Below, piece by piece: positions 1 to 14,005 of a stretch of DNA of 64,000 bases. Source of the stretch: Aulostomus chinensis. Its lineage: Eukaryota > Chordata > Actinopteri > Syngnathiformes > Aulostomidae. Positions within the stretch are counted from its first letter, which is position 1, and each line of letters opens with the position of its first letter. The notes beneath the pieces were generated by a model. It was not told the origin of the DNA, did no database searches, and saw nothing but the letters and a program-made list of their open reading frames with translations. Location of the stretch: the NCBI GenBank assembly GCA_037954235.1, contig JBBMOA010000020.1, positions 13,984,177-14,048,176 of the forward strand, given 5' to 3'. A program made the translations under genes and the position numbers.

Positions 1-18
1 TGAACCATATTCTTCCAG

Positions 19-674
19 GAGTATGAGTCACAGCTTGAGGCTCATGCATCACTGAGAGAGTCTCTACAGCAGAGAGAGTTCTCCCTGCTTTGCTGCTCAA
101 CTCCAGAGGCCCAACAGCAGCTGCAGGGCTGGAGAGAGGATTGCCTTCAACCACTCAGTGAGTCTCAGCGTCTACTGCTCCTCCGTAAAGAGTGCTTTAG
201 TGAATTAAAGACTTTCCTTGAGAAGCATGCAGTGGCTGCTAAGTCTGTTCGCCACCTTCATGAGGCTGTGGAGGGCAGGGGGAGCTGGGATCAATCCAAG
301 TCTGAGGAACTGCATCGTGGAATTGGGGAAGTTGCTAAAGATGTGGCCCGGCTGGAGGCTGAAGCTGTGGGGTTAGATGGGCAACTAAGCAAGGCCCACC
401 TTCAACTGTGTGGTGCTGAGTGGCTCGGCTCCAAAGATGTAAGCCATCCTCAGGGAAGAACATCCTGCAGGGGCCAGGCTGTGGCCCTCACAATGACTCT
501 GGAGGAGGTTCAGAGGGCTTTTGGATGGAGGCAGAGTGAAGCAGATGCTTTAGGGGCCCTCTGGAGCTCCTTCAGGGGGAGGAGAGAAGAAGTGATGAAG
601 AGTTTGAAGAAGCTTGAGGACGAAACAAGGCAAGAAGGGGTCAGAGAGAGCTCCGTACAGGCCTTTCAAAACAG
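19..674 (+). CDS. syne1: syne1 exon 1 (218 codons + 2 nt)
   Basis: Residues 1-219. The acceptor TTCTTCCAG ends at 18 and the donor is CAG|GTATGT, phase 2 (AG|G, Arg). This is the second-longest exon. It opens with EYESQLEAHASL and is helical except for a His/Gly/Ser loop near residues 143-152 (SHPQGRTSCRG). It belongs to the earlier, less conserved part of the rod, so the match to human is weaker here. The following 906-bp intron is AT-rich and shows nothing recognisable. Confidence 0.88.
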
Positions 675-3600
675 GTATGTAAAGGGTAATCACACCACTT
701 CAGGTCTGGATATGTTATATCTAGCATGTGTATCCCTTTTTTCTGTATCAACAGCACTCCCTCATAAACCGCACGCAACAGCAGAACATCAAACTTGACG
801 CATTTAGTCAAGTTACAGGTTGACCGATGATGGATTTTTAAAGACTGTTTTGCAATGCAAAAAAGCCAAGACCTGTATAACGGCACCATTTTTAAATTCT
901 TTTTTTTTTTTTGTATGTATGTATTTAGTATCTTTTAAAATCAACATGTCTGATTTAGATTAACATGGGGAAAATACTATTTTCCTCAAGATTTTAAAGT
1001 GAACGTCTCGGAAAAAAAAGCTTCCGAAAGTTAGAATTAAATGTATATTATCATAGACATAATGAAGCAATAGGCCTAAATTTGTGGAAAAATACACTAG
1101 AACTAAGCAGATACACAAATCAAGTAGGATCAAAGCAACAACCATAAAAATCTTACTTAAAAAGAAAATTAACTATTGGCATGCATTTGCATTAAATACT
1201 CATAGAACTGGAGTTAACTACTCGGTAACTACTATTAAACATCTGCATTTAGCCCCTCTTGTTAAAACATAAATGGATTATTTGGAATGAAAGCATATTT
1301 AAATTTTGGAATTATATGACAATTAATGATGTGATAAGAAATGTTTACACCTTGATTCTAATTGGGAGATAAACAGAATAATGACATGGAGCAAATGTCC
1401 TCAACTGAACAATGGATTTTGCTGTTCATGGTTTCTGAGGTTTCAATTCGTAGCCAAACTTGCAAATATCCAAATGTCTATGAATCCAAACTAAATCCAT
1501 TGTCCTCCTGTAAAATGAGCTACCGTATATTAAGATGGCTACTGACACCTATTGTTTCTTGCTGCTTGTATTTCCCCCAGGGTGCGTTTCTTCGTCCAAC
1601 TGGAAGACGAGCTGCAGTCCCTGCAGCACTCTAAACAGTGGTTGGAGGAGAAGGGAGGCCAGCTGGCCCATAGAGACAGTGAGCTGGCTGGGGAGGCTGT
1701 CAGAGAGATGGCCTTGGTGAAGACATCCTGGGAGAATGTCAGGACTCTGATCACTGATGGGTGAGTATGGGAGAGAGAGAGAGAGAGAGAGAAAGACATT
1801 TTTATTAATCTGTAAGAAAAAACTAGCAGATTTTACATGTTTTTTCTTTCCTTTCCATGCAGTCAGGAACAAAGTAGAGTTGTGGTCAATCTTCTACGTC
1901 ATTTCCACCAGCTAAAGTCGATCCTTAGCGCTGTGGTTGAGAACGCTCAAGCCGTTGCTCACAACCTGCCTGATCATAACCATAATGCCCAGGAGGCCAA
2001 AAGGTCTTTTACACGGGTGAGAACGAACGATTACCTTTCCAAACGTAGGATATCGCATGTTACATCGAATTCATATGATCCTGTATGCAGAGATGCGGTA
2101 CTTTACCTTGCCATTGCAACAGCAGTCCACAGTTGTACATGTCGTATACAAAAATACATGCACTACTGCAGACACATTAGAAACTATATATCTTAAGTAT
2201 AAAAATAGCAAACAATTGATATGATAGTGTAAATGCATCAGATTAGTGATACTCAGTGATAATATTCCACTTAATATGCACCCAGATATTTTTGTTTGTA
2301 TCTGATAGACGAACCATCTCCAAATTACTATATTAAATATTCCCAATGAAGTATTACTTTGATTTTGACGAATTGAAAAAAAAAATTGTTTTAATTTCTC
2401 TAGAATCATCCATCCCTGTCTGTAACCTCTCATCAACTGAATTATGTTTCAACAGCAACCAACCTCCTCCTCCCTTCCAGTTTGTGCAGCATCTCTCCCT
2501 CTAGTGGTTGTCCTTTGACACTCCTCCTGTGTCTCTGCAGCACGAGACAGTTCAGGCTGAGCTGAAAGAAAAACAGACGGACATGGACCAGCTCATCAGC
2601 ACAGTGGAGGACCTCCAGAGGGAGCTTGAGAAGGTTCCCACCTCTGATACGTGCTTCATCCAGAGAGACATGGAGACACTGAGGGACCAGTGGTTGGAGG
2701 TGAGCGGAGACATACAGAGGTCTTGACAACAGAACTCATTAGGCTGTTCTTCCTCCAGACAAACCTAAGAAGTAGAGTGTTATTTCATGGAAGACCAGCC
2801 TTTTTTAACAAAACAAACTGTCAATATTGTCACTCGAGTTTGCAGCTGAAATATGATAAGAGCAATGCAAATTGCGAAGAGCTTTGTGAAGTGCTCTACT
2901 TTGACAATAAATAAAGACACTTAAAATGCAGCTCTGCCAAATACTTACCCTGTTCCTCTCTTAATGATCCTTATGTTTGTCTCTTTTTGCCTTTTTTCCC
3001 CTCTCCTTGAATTCACTTGGCTGCTCAGCTGTCACAAATGAGACAGAAATATAAACAAGTCTAGACATGTTACTATATGCCTCTCTTGTCTCTCGCAGGT
3101 CTTATTCCCACATCTGTCAAACCAATTGAGTCTGGATTCCCTCCCACTAAACATGCTGTCCCTTGTTGAGGGGAGACAAAGAGAAAAAAAAAACGAAACA
3201 CAAAGAGTGAACAAGCCTCTCCCATTGATTGAGATGTGTTCTGTCCTGTATTCACACTCACTGCCGCTATCTTTTAGGTCTCAGAGAGAATACAAACCAA
3301 TACAGAGAGACTGGGGTACTGTGTGGCCTTATGGGACGACCTCAAGACCATGGAGCAGGACATCAACCAATGGACCTTAACTTCCATTGCCGATCTCACC
3401 GACAATGTGGCTAATCTCAGTGACAGGGAGAAAACAGAAGCTCATCTCACCACATTTCAGGTCAGAGAATGGTTTGAATGAAAAGGTGTGGAAATGAATT
3501 TGCTGTAATATTGAGAATTGATTTAAGTGAATGACCAACAGGCTGAGGTGGAGAAGAGGGAACATCAGCTGGATGCTCTGCAGGAGAGAGTGACTGAGCT

Positions 3601-6600
3601 GAAAGAACAAGCCAAACTGCAGGAAACCCCCATACAAATGCAGGTGAGTATGTTGGTGAGGACAAATATAAAAGAGCTTTGATATAGTGTACATGCACAT
3701 TTATTAAAACTCAAATTGCATCACCAATCTAAGTCATCCTGAACTCTCCTTTGACATTTTATAATAAATGGGGGCAAAAGAAGCATTTGTTTGTTTGTTT
3801 GTTTTTATTGCTGAGGGTGAAAAGTAAGAAAAGTCAAAGAATCCACGTCTTTTTTTCTAAGGTGCCAAGTTATGACAGTCACAGACAGGTGGTTTAGGAA
3901 GACTCACTACTCTCCCAATAATTTCCATCCCATCCATCCATTTTCTTCCACTTATCCTGTTAAGGGTCGCGGGGGGGGGGGGGGGGGGGGGGCTAGAGCC
4001 TATCCTGGCAGCCTTCAGGGGACAGGCGGGTTCACCCTGGACAGGTCACCTGTTCATCACAGGGCCAACACACATAGACAGACAACTATTCACACTCACA
4101 GTCACACCTACGGTCAATTTAGAGTATCAATCAGCCTCGTCTCCTCTTGATGTCTTTGGACTGTGGGAGGAAGCTGGAGTACCAGAGAGAACCCACACAG
4201 GAACAGGGAGAACATGCAGACTCCACACAGAAAGATCCTGTGCTCGAACCGGGGCTCGAACCTGGAACCTTCTTGCTGTGAGGCGACAGTGCTGACCACT
4301 GCACCACCATGCCGCGCCTCCCAGTGATTTACTTACTTTATTTACATTTTTAAAAAAATTTAACATTTTTGAGCCTTTACAGGTCCTTCCTTGAAGGGTT
4401 AACATTAAAACAAATTTTAAAAATTCCCTAGTATGTTAATATGTGTTTGCACACTGTAAATGCTAAATGACAATGTAGATATCGTGTGACCTCTGCAACT
4501 GCATCAAGGATAGGTTTTTAAGTAACAAAGCGCAACTTAAAATCATCACCGTGAAGGAATTAAATGAACTTGTTGTGCCTCTTCATTGTTTGAATGTTGT
4601 TCTACTTCTGCGCCAAAGTCTGTGGCTGGAGGCATTAAGTTTTTGGGGTCCGTCTGTCTGTCCATCTGGCCATACTTTCCATTCTCCTGAAGCCAATATG
4701 TCACAAAAACCTTGAGGAATTCTTTTAAATTTGCATAAACCTTAACTGGGACTCAACGATGAACTTAAGTTGTCAAAGGTCAAAGGTTACTGCGATTGTA
4801 CAATTCTGGCCATAACGAATTTACACATTATTTATGACAGAATTTCACACAAATGTCAGCAGCATGAAAAAATTAAGTGATGCTGTTATAAATTCAAAAG
4901 GGTCAAAGGTCAACTTCAGTGTTAATGCATACAAATTGCTGTGGTCATTATTCATTGCAGTCTCAGTGACTCCTTTAGGGAAGAGTAATGAGTCCCACAA
5001 GCAGGTGCAGAACTAATTCCAGTTCATTTCTTGTACACTCCTAATAAATATGTCTGACTGGTTCAGGTCCTGGAATCAGACCTGAAGAAAAAGATGGCCC
5101 ATGCGCAGGAGGTGTACAACCAGGCCAAACACACTCTGACCTACTTCAGTTTCCAGAAGCAGCGGCTGGAGGACCTCATGTCTCAGATGTCGGAGCGACT
5201 CGAGACAGTTGAAGGTTCCTTGTCCGACCTCACTGATGCTACTTCCCCTGAAGACATCGGGACAGTTAAGGTAAGGCGCTATCATTTCCTTCGGTGTCAC
5301 ATCAGGACTATGGAGTGTTAACAGAGAACTCATTCCTTTCCTCTTTTTGTTTCTATTGTCCATGTACTGGTTGAATAGATATGCATATTCCAAGTCATTG
5401 CTGCTTCACTTTCAGTCAATTTGAAGCCCTGAACATGTGTATAACCCTCCAAATACTTTGTAAGTCATACTGAGAGGCTTAAGGATAGCACTCTTAATTT
5501 ACATGACACCGTTTTGATCCCTGAAATATAATCTCAGTTATCATGCACAACCCTCTGCAGGATGTCCCTCCTTGTCTCTACTTTCTCCGCCGTAATGAAT
5601 AAACGTGAATTTGTTGCTCCTTATTTCACAGGACCTTCAGAGTGTTGTTCAGCAACAGAGAGCAGACATGGACTCGGCTAGAGAGGCGCTGAGTGCGCTG
5701 TGTAGGTCGCATCCCTCCCAGGAGCTTTCTCGCCTCTCCTCTGACCTCACCTCCATTGCCAAGCGAACAGAGGCTGTGGCTCAACGCTGTGCAAAGACAA
5801 GAGGCAACCTGCAGGATGGGCTACAGCTTCACTTCAACGGTACGAGATTGTTTATTTTGGTAATATATACTGTTTGGTGGTGTTAGGTTTAGTTTCATAT
5901 AGGCTATTCATTGTGTCCATCAATTTAAACAAAGTTTCTAATAGCAATCAGGCAGCGACAATCACTTTAAACCCCATAATCACCCAATGAATCAGTGCGC
6001 TACTCCATGATGCATGTCATGTGTTCGTGTTAGCGGCAATGCAGATTTAGTGTTGATTATCCAACATTTCTCCCCAGAGCACACCCCAATTGTCCTCTAC
6101 AAGACACACAATGCCTGGTACACTAGTGCGCTCTCATTGCTTAGACACACACCTGTGCCTCGGAGAGTAATGTTGCTCTTGTCACATCTACTCTCCAGGG
6201 ACTCATTTTGGGCTTGTTTCCAAGGCAACCTGCTGCTGCACTGTGTAGACACACCCACATTTTCCATCTGCCTCAATACATACATCTATTATTTTCACTT
6301 TTATATCTTATCTGCTTTTATTTTATTTTATTTTTATTACACATTCATTTCCCTCGACTTTGCTTTTCTTTACATTTTACTTTTTTTTGTCTTCCTGAAA
6401 GCAGAGCTCGTCCGAGATTTCCACTCCTGGCTTGCACATTTAAAGTTGGAGTTGAAAGAATGTTCAAATCAATCAGGAGACGTTGTCATTCTTGGAGCCA
6501 AACTGCAAAGACTTAAGGTATTTTATAAATCTCTTTCTAATCTTGATGGTTGCAGCACTCTAATCAGTCACAATCATGTTATGATTTTCAGTTTTTGCTT

Positions 6601-9600
6601 TGTTTTTGTTGAAAGCTTTAAAAATTCCACCCTGCTTTTTTTTTTCATTGAGTATAATTTATTTGAAAAAGACTTTTCATTGCAAGAACATGGCAGCGTT
6701 TATCCCTCCCACATCCACAGGTGTCAGTAGAGCTGATTTCAGAAGGTGAGGAGCGTCTGTCTCTGGTTAGCGAGGAAGCCGAGAGGCTCCAATTCCACCT
6801 GCCAAAAACTGCAGCCACACAGGTCCGAGAGCATCTCTCCTCCTGCCAGAGAGCGTGGAGGAACTACCTTGATAGCTGTTCTCAGAGCCAACAGGACTTG
6901 GAAGAGAGTATTGACCTCCTGAAAAAGTAAGACATCGTTTGTCAAGTTATATTTATGAAAAGGAATTTGCCACCTTACGTGAAATCTACTGTATTTTTTC
7001 TCTCCTTTCCAGTTTTGATGACACTGTAGAAGGTGTCAGAGAATGGCTGAAGCAGATGGAGCTCAGCCTCAAGAGTGAGGTAGTTCTTGGGGCAGACAGC
7101 CAACAAGGTGCCCCTGACACCACAGAGGAGCTGGAGAGGATGGAAAACCTCCATAAGGAGCTGCTAGCAAGACGGTATGTACACTTGGGGGTGAGATGCT
7201 GTATTTCTTGGATTTCACATCATGAATATTCAGCAATCACATACTTCTGTGTCTAGGGACTCAATCGAGCGTGTCTGCCAGGAGGCCCAGTCTCTGTCAG
7301 AAGCAGGACGGGGGTCAGGTGGAGAGGTCAGAGTGACAGGCCTACTCCAGATGGAGCATCAGGCACTGCTGAAAGCATCTAGGGAGAGACTGCGAGGTTG
7401 TCAGGAGAGCCGTGCATTTGGAGAGACCCTCCAGGGGGTTTGGGCCTGGCTAGAGGAGATCCAAGAAAGACTGGGTACAGTGGACAGCACCATGGGGGGC
7501 AAAGAGCAGTTGGAGCGGAGGTTGGAGACTGTGCAGGTAATCAATCAGTTTATCAGCTAACTATCACTAACTGAAATCAGCCACACCACATTGTTGGGGT
7601 AGTAGAATAATTTGTGATAAACAAAAATACGATAGTAGGTGGGATGGTGGTGCAGTGGTCAGCACTGTCGCCTCACAGCAAGAAGGTTCCAGGTTCAAGC
7701 CCCGGCTCGAGCACGGGATCTTTCTGTGTGGAGTCTGCATGTTCTCCCTGTTCCTGCGTGGGTTCTCTCTGGTACTCCAGCTTCCTCCCACAGTCCAAAG
7801 ACATCAAGAGGGGACGAGGCTGATTGATACTCTAAATTGACTGTAGGTGTGACTGTGAGTGTGAATGGTTGTCTGTCTACATGTGTTGGCCCTGTGGTGG
7901 ACTGGCGATCCATCTGCGATGAACCCCGCTTCTCGCCTGAAAGCCGCTAGGAAAGGCTCCAGCCCCCCCACAACCCTTAACAGGATAAGCAAAAGAAAAT
8001 AGATGGGTGGATGGATGGATGGATGGATGGATGGATGGATGGAAAAATACCATAGTTTAAAAAATACATTTCAGCAAGCCCCTAGTATGTTAAGTACTCC
8101 TCAAGCCCGCAGTTGCTCCAGTGAACACAAGAGGAGGCTGTTTCATAGAGAAAGTGTTCATATAAAAGTTCAACTGTATGAATACAGTTTATTTAACCTG
8201 GCTCTGTTTGCACAGGACATCCTGCTTTTGAAGGGGGAGGGGGAGGTGAAGCTGAATATGGCCATGGGTAAGGGTGAGTTAGCCTTGCGCGGCTATGGAG
8301 CCTCCGGACAGGAAGTGGTCCGCTCTCAGCTTCAGGAGGTGGAGGATGCGTGGGCCACGCTGCTTGTCACTGCCATGAGCTGCCACAGGTATGGAAGCTG
8401 TTTGATGGCTTGTGTAAAGGGATCCTTCTGGATACTTTAGAGGCCAAAAACCACCCCATCTCCCTTGGGAACAGGTTATTTCCATCATGATAGATTGATC
8501 ATGTCAGTGCCATTAATTACAATTAGGTTAAACACATAATTTGTCTCATTTTGTTACTCTGATTAATGCACCTGATGTTGTGTGTGCTTCTCGCTCTCTC
8601 TTTTTGTGTGGGTGTGTATAACAGCATACACACAGGTTTGAGTTTGTGTGTGTTTAATGGAGCAATAAGTGCTCCTCCTAGAAAAAATTGATCTCATTAG
8701 GGACTAAATGGGCGGATGGCAAACAGTGGGTCAGGCATGTGGAGTGTTGGTGCTTTAAGGGGAGAGAGGAAGCAAGAGGAGAGGGGTAGCAGGTGAAGTG
8801 GAGGTGGGTGTATTTGTACATGCAGAGGTAACAGATGGCAAGGAAAATGATGGGTGTGTATCCGTGCTCGTGTGTGTTTGAAGCACCCGATTAAAGGGGA
8901 TAAAGGCTGGAAACCAGACACATTATAAATGTTCTGAATTTAGATTTTTACCATTATTGGATGTTTAAAAGGTTTCAAATGTTGTTTTTTTCATTTTTCT
9001 GTGATTTAATAGACAGATTACACAGAGAATATGAAATAAAGTAACCAATACAATTTTTTATCAGGTTTCACAAACCTTGACAGCATGTTGCAATCAATAC
9101 ATGTTAGATAGATGAAGAAATCTCATTCATTTAACCTCATGATACAATTTGTATCAAAATACACAGGTCGCAATAAGATTTTTATCAAACTATGTGGCAA
9201 TACCATACAATAGATAACACAATATGCTACATAATTTATCGAAAATTTCACAAAGTAGAACTGAAAATACATCTTATTGTGTGTACTGGCTGGGTAAACT
9301 AATGCATGTATGTCAACTCGTACTGACAACAAAGCTGAAAAATGAACAATGATAATAATGGTAATATACACTTTTCTAAGTTTTCAAAGCTACAAAGAGC
9401 GAAAACACAAAAACAATGGAAACTTTACTGAGGCAAAATACAAATACAAATCTAAAAACATTCAAAATAGGAAAGAGGGACAGAAACAGAAAAGTGGGGG
9501 ACTTCAGCTGGGGAGGGCAAGTCTTGCACATTGTTTTTGAAGATACAAACTGTATCCGCCATAAGATCATAGTTAAAAATAAAGTATACGTATGTTCAGT

Positions 9601-12600
9601 CACTCACTGAATAGTAAGACAGCTACATGGGTCATGATTTTCTCACAATGTGTAGTAAAACTGGGGCTGGAATACCGATGAAGTAACATTGAAATAAGTG
9701 TATTACTGTTGCATTGATTGTATTGCACTGCTCCTAATGAATCTATATGTTGCTGCAGCCGGTTAGAGTGGACCGTGTCACAATGGGGTGGATACCTGGA
9801 AAGTGCAGCCCAACTGCGATGCTGGATGGAGGCTGTAGAGCGGGAAGTCTGCGCTCCCCTCACGCCCCAACCAGGACCCCGAGAGAAAGCCGCGCAGCTC
9901 GAGAGACTCAGAGCCCTTCTGACTGACCTTGAAGACCACCAGATGGCATTATCCAGCCTGGAAGAAAAAGCCAGAGAGCTCTTCAAGAAGACTGGTGACT
10001 CTAGTTTTAACCATGGCGCCCGTACGCAGCTGCAGGTGCAGTTCGATGAGCTCACATCATTGGTAGAGGTGCGGAGTTTACTTTATCACCTGAGAGAAGG
10101 TTTAAGAAAAAAAACTCTCTTTTAACAATATTATCAGTTTCTAAAGAATGTTCCTGTGCATTCTGCAGGAGAGAGTTCGCCTGGCTCAGACTGTAGTGTT
10201 GGAGCACCAGGAGTACCTGGAGGCTGTTAGGGAGCTCACGGATTGGCTGATGAGTTCAGGAGAGGAGCTGCAGCACTGGTCAGACAATTCAGGAGACTCC
10301 GCCTCCATCAAGAAGAAACTACTGGAAGTGAGGGTAAGGCATCCTGTTAGCAAACTGAGATAGCGTCGTTATATTAATATGTAAAACCAGATTTTCCTTC
10401 TCACCCCTATGAAGACATTTTCACTTCTGTCTAGAGACCAGTTTTGAATTTCATGATCCCATAAAAGAAACCCATGACCCATGGGTAGATCCGTTTCTTG
10501 TAAGCTGATATAAACATTTATTTTAGTGTATTTAAACTTGATGATAACAATATCATGTCGAATCAGAAGTGCATTGAAACAGTACGCTTCTATTTACACT
10601 GTCAAATGTAAATAATGTGAATGTAATAGTATTAGTAATAGATGCACACCAGGTTTTTGTCCTAAAGCAGCAATTTGTTAAATTAAGTCCACTGCCGTCG
10701 GTTAAAGCATGTGTGACCTACACTTAGTTTAGAAGTAATCTGTGTATTATCAGTTGCTAAGGTAACTGATCGCTGAATTATCTGCTCCTATCTAATCTTA
10801 ATGGATCCCTGCTGTGAAGGAGGGTAAAGTACTGTTTTTAGAACATTTTAATTGGCGCTATTTGTTCCCATAGCCAAAATAATAACAATCTCTCCAGGTA
10901 CATTCTACTGCCAATAAATTGGGAGAAGCATTTGAATTACTACCTTTCATGTTCAGCATTTGTGTGATTATGGAGGAGAAGGCGGACACGTGAGGTGATA
11001 TTGATTTGCATTTAAATTGTACACTCGGGTCCTACTTAACGTTCCACATTATAAATGTGTGTTTGTAGATGAGAAGAGGATATATAATTTGTTGTACACA
11101 CATGGTAGTTGTTGCGATTTTCATTTCACCTTCATGGTTTCAGGGTTAATGTTCATATCCCACTCACGCACTCTTAAAATGATCAGCTGCATCTTTTCTC
11201 ATTGTAATCCCTCTATCAGCTCGCTCGTTGCTATCACATCACACTCAAGTGTTTGCGTTTCACACCCTCTGCCTTGAAGTGCTACGCAGAAGGTGGAGAA
11301 GGATGGAGGAGGAGATAGTGAGAGAATACAGCAAATAAAACAACTGTGGCGCAAACGGCAAAAATCAAAGAAAGCGCAGATCAAGACAGGGAGTGATGTA
11401 GCGAGAGACATATGCTTTAAATAGAATCCACTGTGGTCTTTGTAGCCACAGTTTCCTTAGCAACTTAGTCTCCTGTCATCCCTGACTATCTCTCATCAGG
11501 AGCGTGTGGAGTGTCGGCTACTAGAGGGCAGAGAGCGCCTCAGCAGGGTACGTCGCAGCGCAGCAGCCACAGCGGAACACACGGCGGCAGGAGGCTGCGA
11601 GGCCATGGACCGACAGCTGGGGGCGCTATCCCAGGCTCTGGAGCAATGGGAGGGTGCCGCTTTGAGGGCCAGGGACAGTCTGGAGGGGGCCCTAGCTGCT
11701 GCTGCAGCCTCGGAGGAAGAGTACGACCGACTGACCGCTCGATTGGACGATGAATTGAAAGAGTTTGATGGACAACTTAGGGGGTGGAGCCAGGAGTTGA
11801 TTAAAGCTGAAGGGCGTAGCAATGGCGAGGAAGCAGTGGAAGGATGGCAGCTGGCTAAGGTACTGTAGCACTGGATTAGAATAAAGAGCATCACAATGTT
11901 GAAATTACTGACAGTTAATCTGCTCACAATAGTTTATGTAAAAAAAAAAATTAATAAAATGCTCCACCGAGATTTAGGAGAAATTTTTCGTATAAAAACT
12001 GCACTATGTTAATTTAGGAGAGGCGATTAGCATTGTTAAATTGAAAAACATGCACACGTGCACACACACACTCAAATCCTTTGCAGACATACGTCTTCCG
12101 CTGTCCGTAATTATCCATTCTTTTTTGTAAATCTGAAAAACAGATTAGTTTGTAAATCAGCTTTACTTGGATGATGGGAGAGTGACAGCTACAATCCCAT
12201 CAGTTTCTCCTCATTTTCTCCTAGTGCCCCCCCCCCTTCCTCCACCTCTTGTTGTTGTCTTGCTATTCTTTTCCACTATCTTTCCTCCCCAACTGTTCCC
12301 ATCTTCTTTTTCTTCACATTTTTATCCAATCCCCCCTGCCTGTACTCTGACTTCTTTAAACTGAAGAGTACATTGATGGTTCTCTTGATGGGGGGGGGAA
12401 TTTAAGACCTTCCCTCCTTACTTCCCCCTGCTGTTCTGCCCCTGACCTCAGCAGGATGTTTACAGTGTGACAATTTCTCTGTATATTCAATGTCATGCCA
12501 GCATGTCTGTGCACCCTCATACTCGGCCATGCCTTTCTCCACTTTTCCTCAATTTGTGTCTGTCAAAGAAGCAGAGGAGGAGTCAGACCTCCCCCCTCCT

Positions 12601-13284
12601 CCTCTGCTTCCCTCTCTCTCTCTCTGTCTCTCCTCCTCTTGCCTGTTTCCTGTGTGTCCAGGCTTGTTTTCGTTACGCGCTCGTTTGTGCGCATTTGAGC
12701 CGGTCCTGCATCTGTGAGGGCTTGACAGCTTGAATTCCACCAGGAGAGAGCGTGAGAGAGAGTGAGAACGAGGAAAAATGTGTACGAAGGAGTAAGGGGA
12801 AGGAGGGAGAGACACAGGCAAGGAGAGAGGAGGGGAAGTGAAAGTAGTAGGAGGGGGTGGAAGGGAAAGAAGAAGAGGAGAGCAATGAGTACATGAGAAC
12901 ACGGAGGGAGGGAGAGGAGGGAGAGGGGGGTGGGTTGTTTATTGGTCATACGTCAGAAAGAGAGCGAGCGAGTGAGAGTCAGAGAGGGAGAGAGATGGTA
13001 CATATTTCATGGGGCAGGATTTCATGACTGGAGAATGTGAGGCACGTTGAGGAGAGCGGGAGAACGTTATCCGCAGCTCCTTCCTGCCACACTCCTCGAA
13101 GAACAGAAATGCTATTGTACAAGCAGCACTGTGAGTATTTGTTGGACTGTGCGCGTGTGTGTGTGTGCGTGTGAATGTGAGAAGAGCAGAAAGGAGCAAG
13201 CCCAGGGTGTGAATAGGAGTGTGAGGGCACTTATTAAGAGTGTCATGCAGATCCTTCGGGTGCTTGTCTCTCCTGCACATACAC

Positions 13285-13316
<32 letters not shown>

Positions 13317-13958
13317 GCTGAGCCAGCTGGGATGTGCTTTATGTTGTTTAGGATATTTTGGAGGGCTTGCAAAGCGCAGAGCTGATGGCTGAAAAGTTGA
13401 AAAGCCAACTGAACGACCTGGTACGATACTCCAGAGACCTGGGATCACAATCAGACCGGGTCACCGCGCTTATCAAGCAACACAACAGGTAGGAACATTT
13501 TCCCTCTCTCGAAAACATTGTGTGTGTGAGTGGGACTGCTTCATGTGAATGTGGAGCTGTGAGTTATTTGCTCGGACTGGGCAGTAACACATTTTCTACT
13601 GAATTGTGCCTTTATAAGGTAATATTTTATTGCTCAAGCCCAAATTATAATCAAATGCTAGCACAGTTAAAGCGTTTACCACACATACAAGGCCTTTTTT
13701 TGATGCATTTGCATAAAAGTGAACATTCCTTTGCATGGGTATTGAGATTTGGCAAATAATTACCATGTTTTTATATGTGTTCATGTCCAAAATGTAATAT
13801 TAAGACATATATTCTTAAATGAATGAGTGTTGCACATCTTGCTGCACTCTTTATCAGACAACACATAACAGGCCCATTCTGAGCACTTACTCCCAAAACA
13901 CAATTCACAGCTCTGCTGTTTTACAAGCCTTTTATTTTTCTGTTTTTGTGTGTGTGTG

Positions 13959-14005
<47 letters not shown>

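Noticed and set aside
2880..2925. AATAAATAAA downstream of exon 4 as an early polyadenylation site
   Set aside because: AT-rich introns contain such words by chance; no downstream GU-rich element or coherent terminal exon was evident.
6014..6730. Long open frame running across intron 8, exon 9 and intron 9
   Set aside because: It reads exon 9 in the correct frame by chance continuation; the flanks are T-rich intron with hydrophobic low-complexity translation and clear splice sites on both sides.
7639..7840. Several overlapping reading frames in the SINE-like element
   Set aside because: Same frames recur in the inverted copy at 4.1-4.4 kb; they are by-products of the repeat, not genes.
12467..12949. 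Dense open frames in a pyrimidine/purine-rich stretch
   Set aside because: Translations are Ser/Leu/Pro low complexity on both strands; explained by CT/GA-rich composition.
13112..13408. Open frames on either strand across CA/GT repeats (also near 13.8-14.2, 18.9-19.3, 49.0-49.5, 50.3-50.6 and 54.2-54.5 kb)
   Set aside because: Dinucleotide repeats lack stops in some frames; translations are Cys-Val or His-Thr runs with no protein character.
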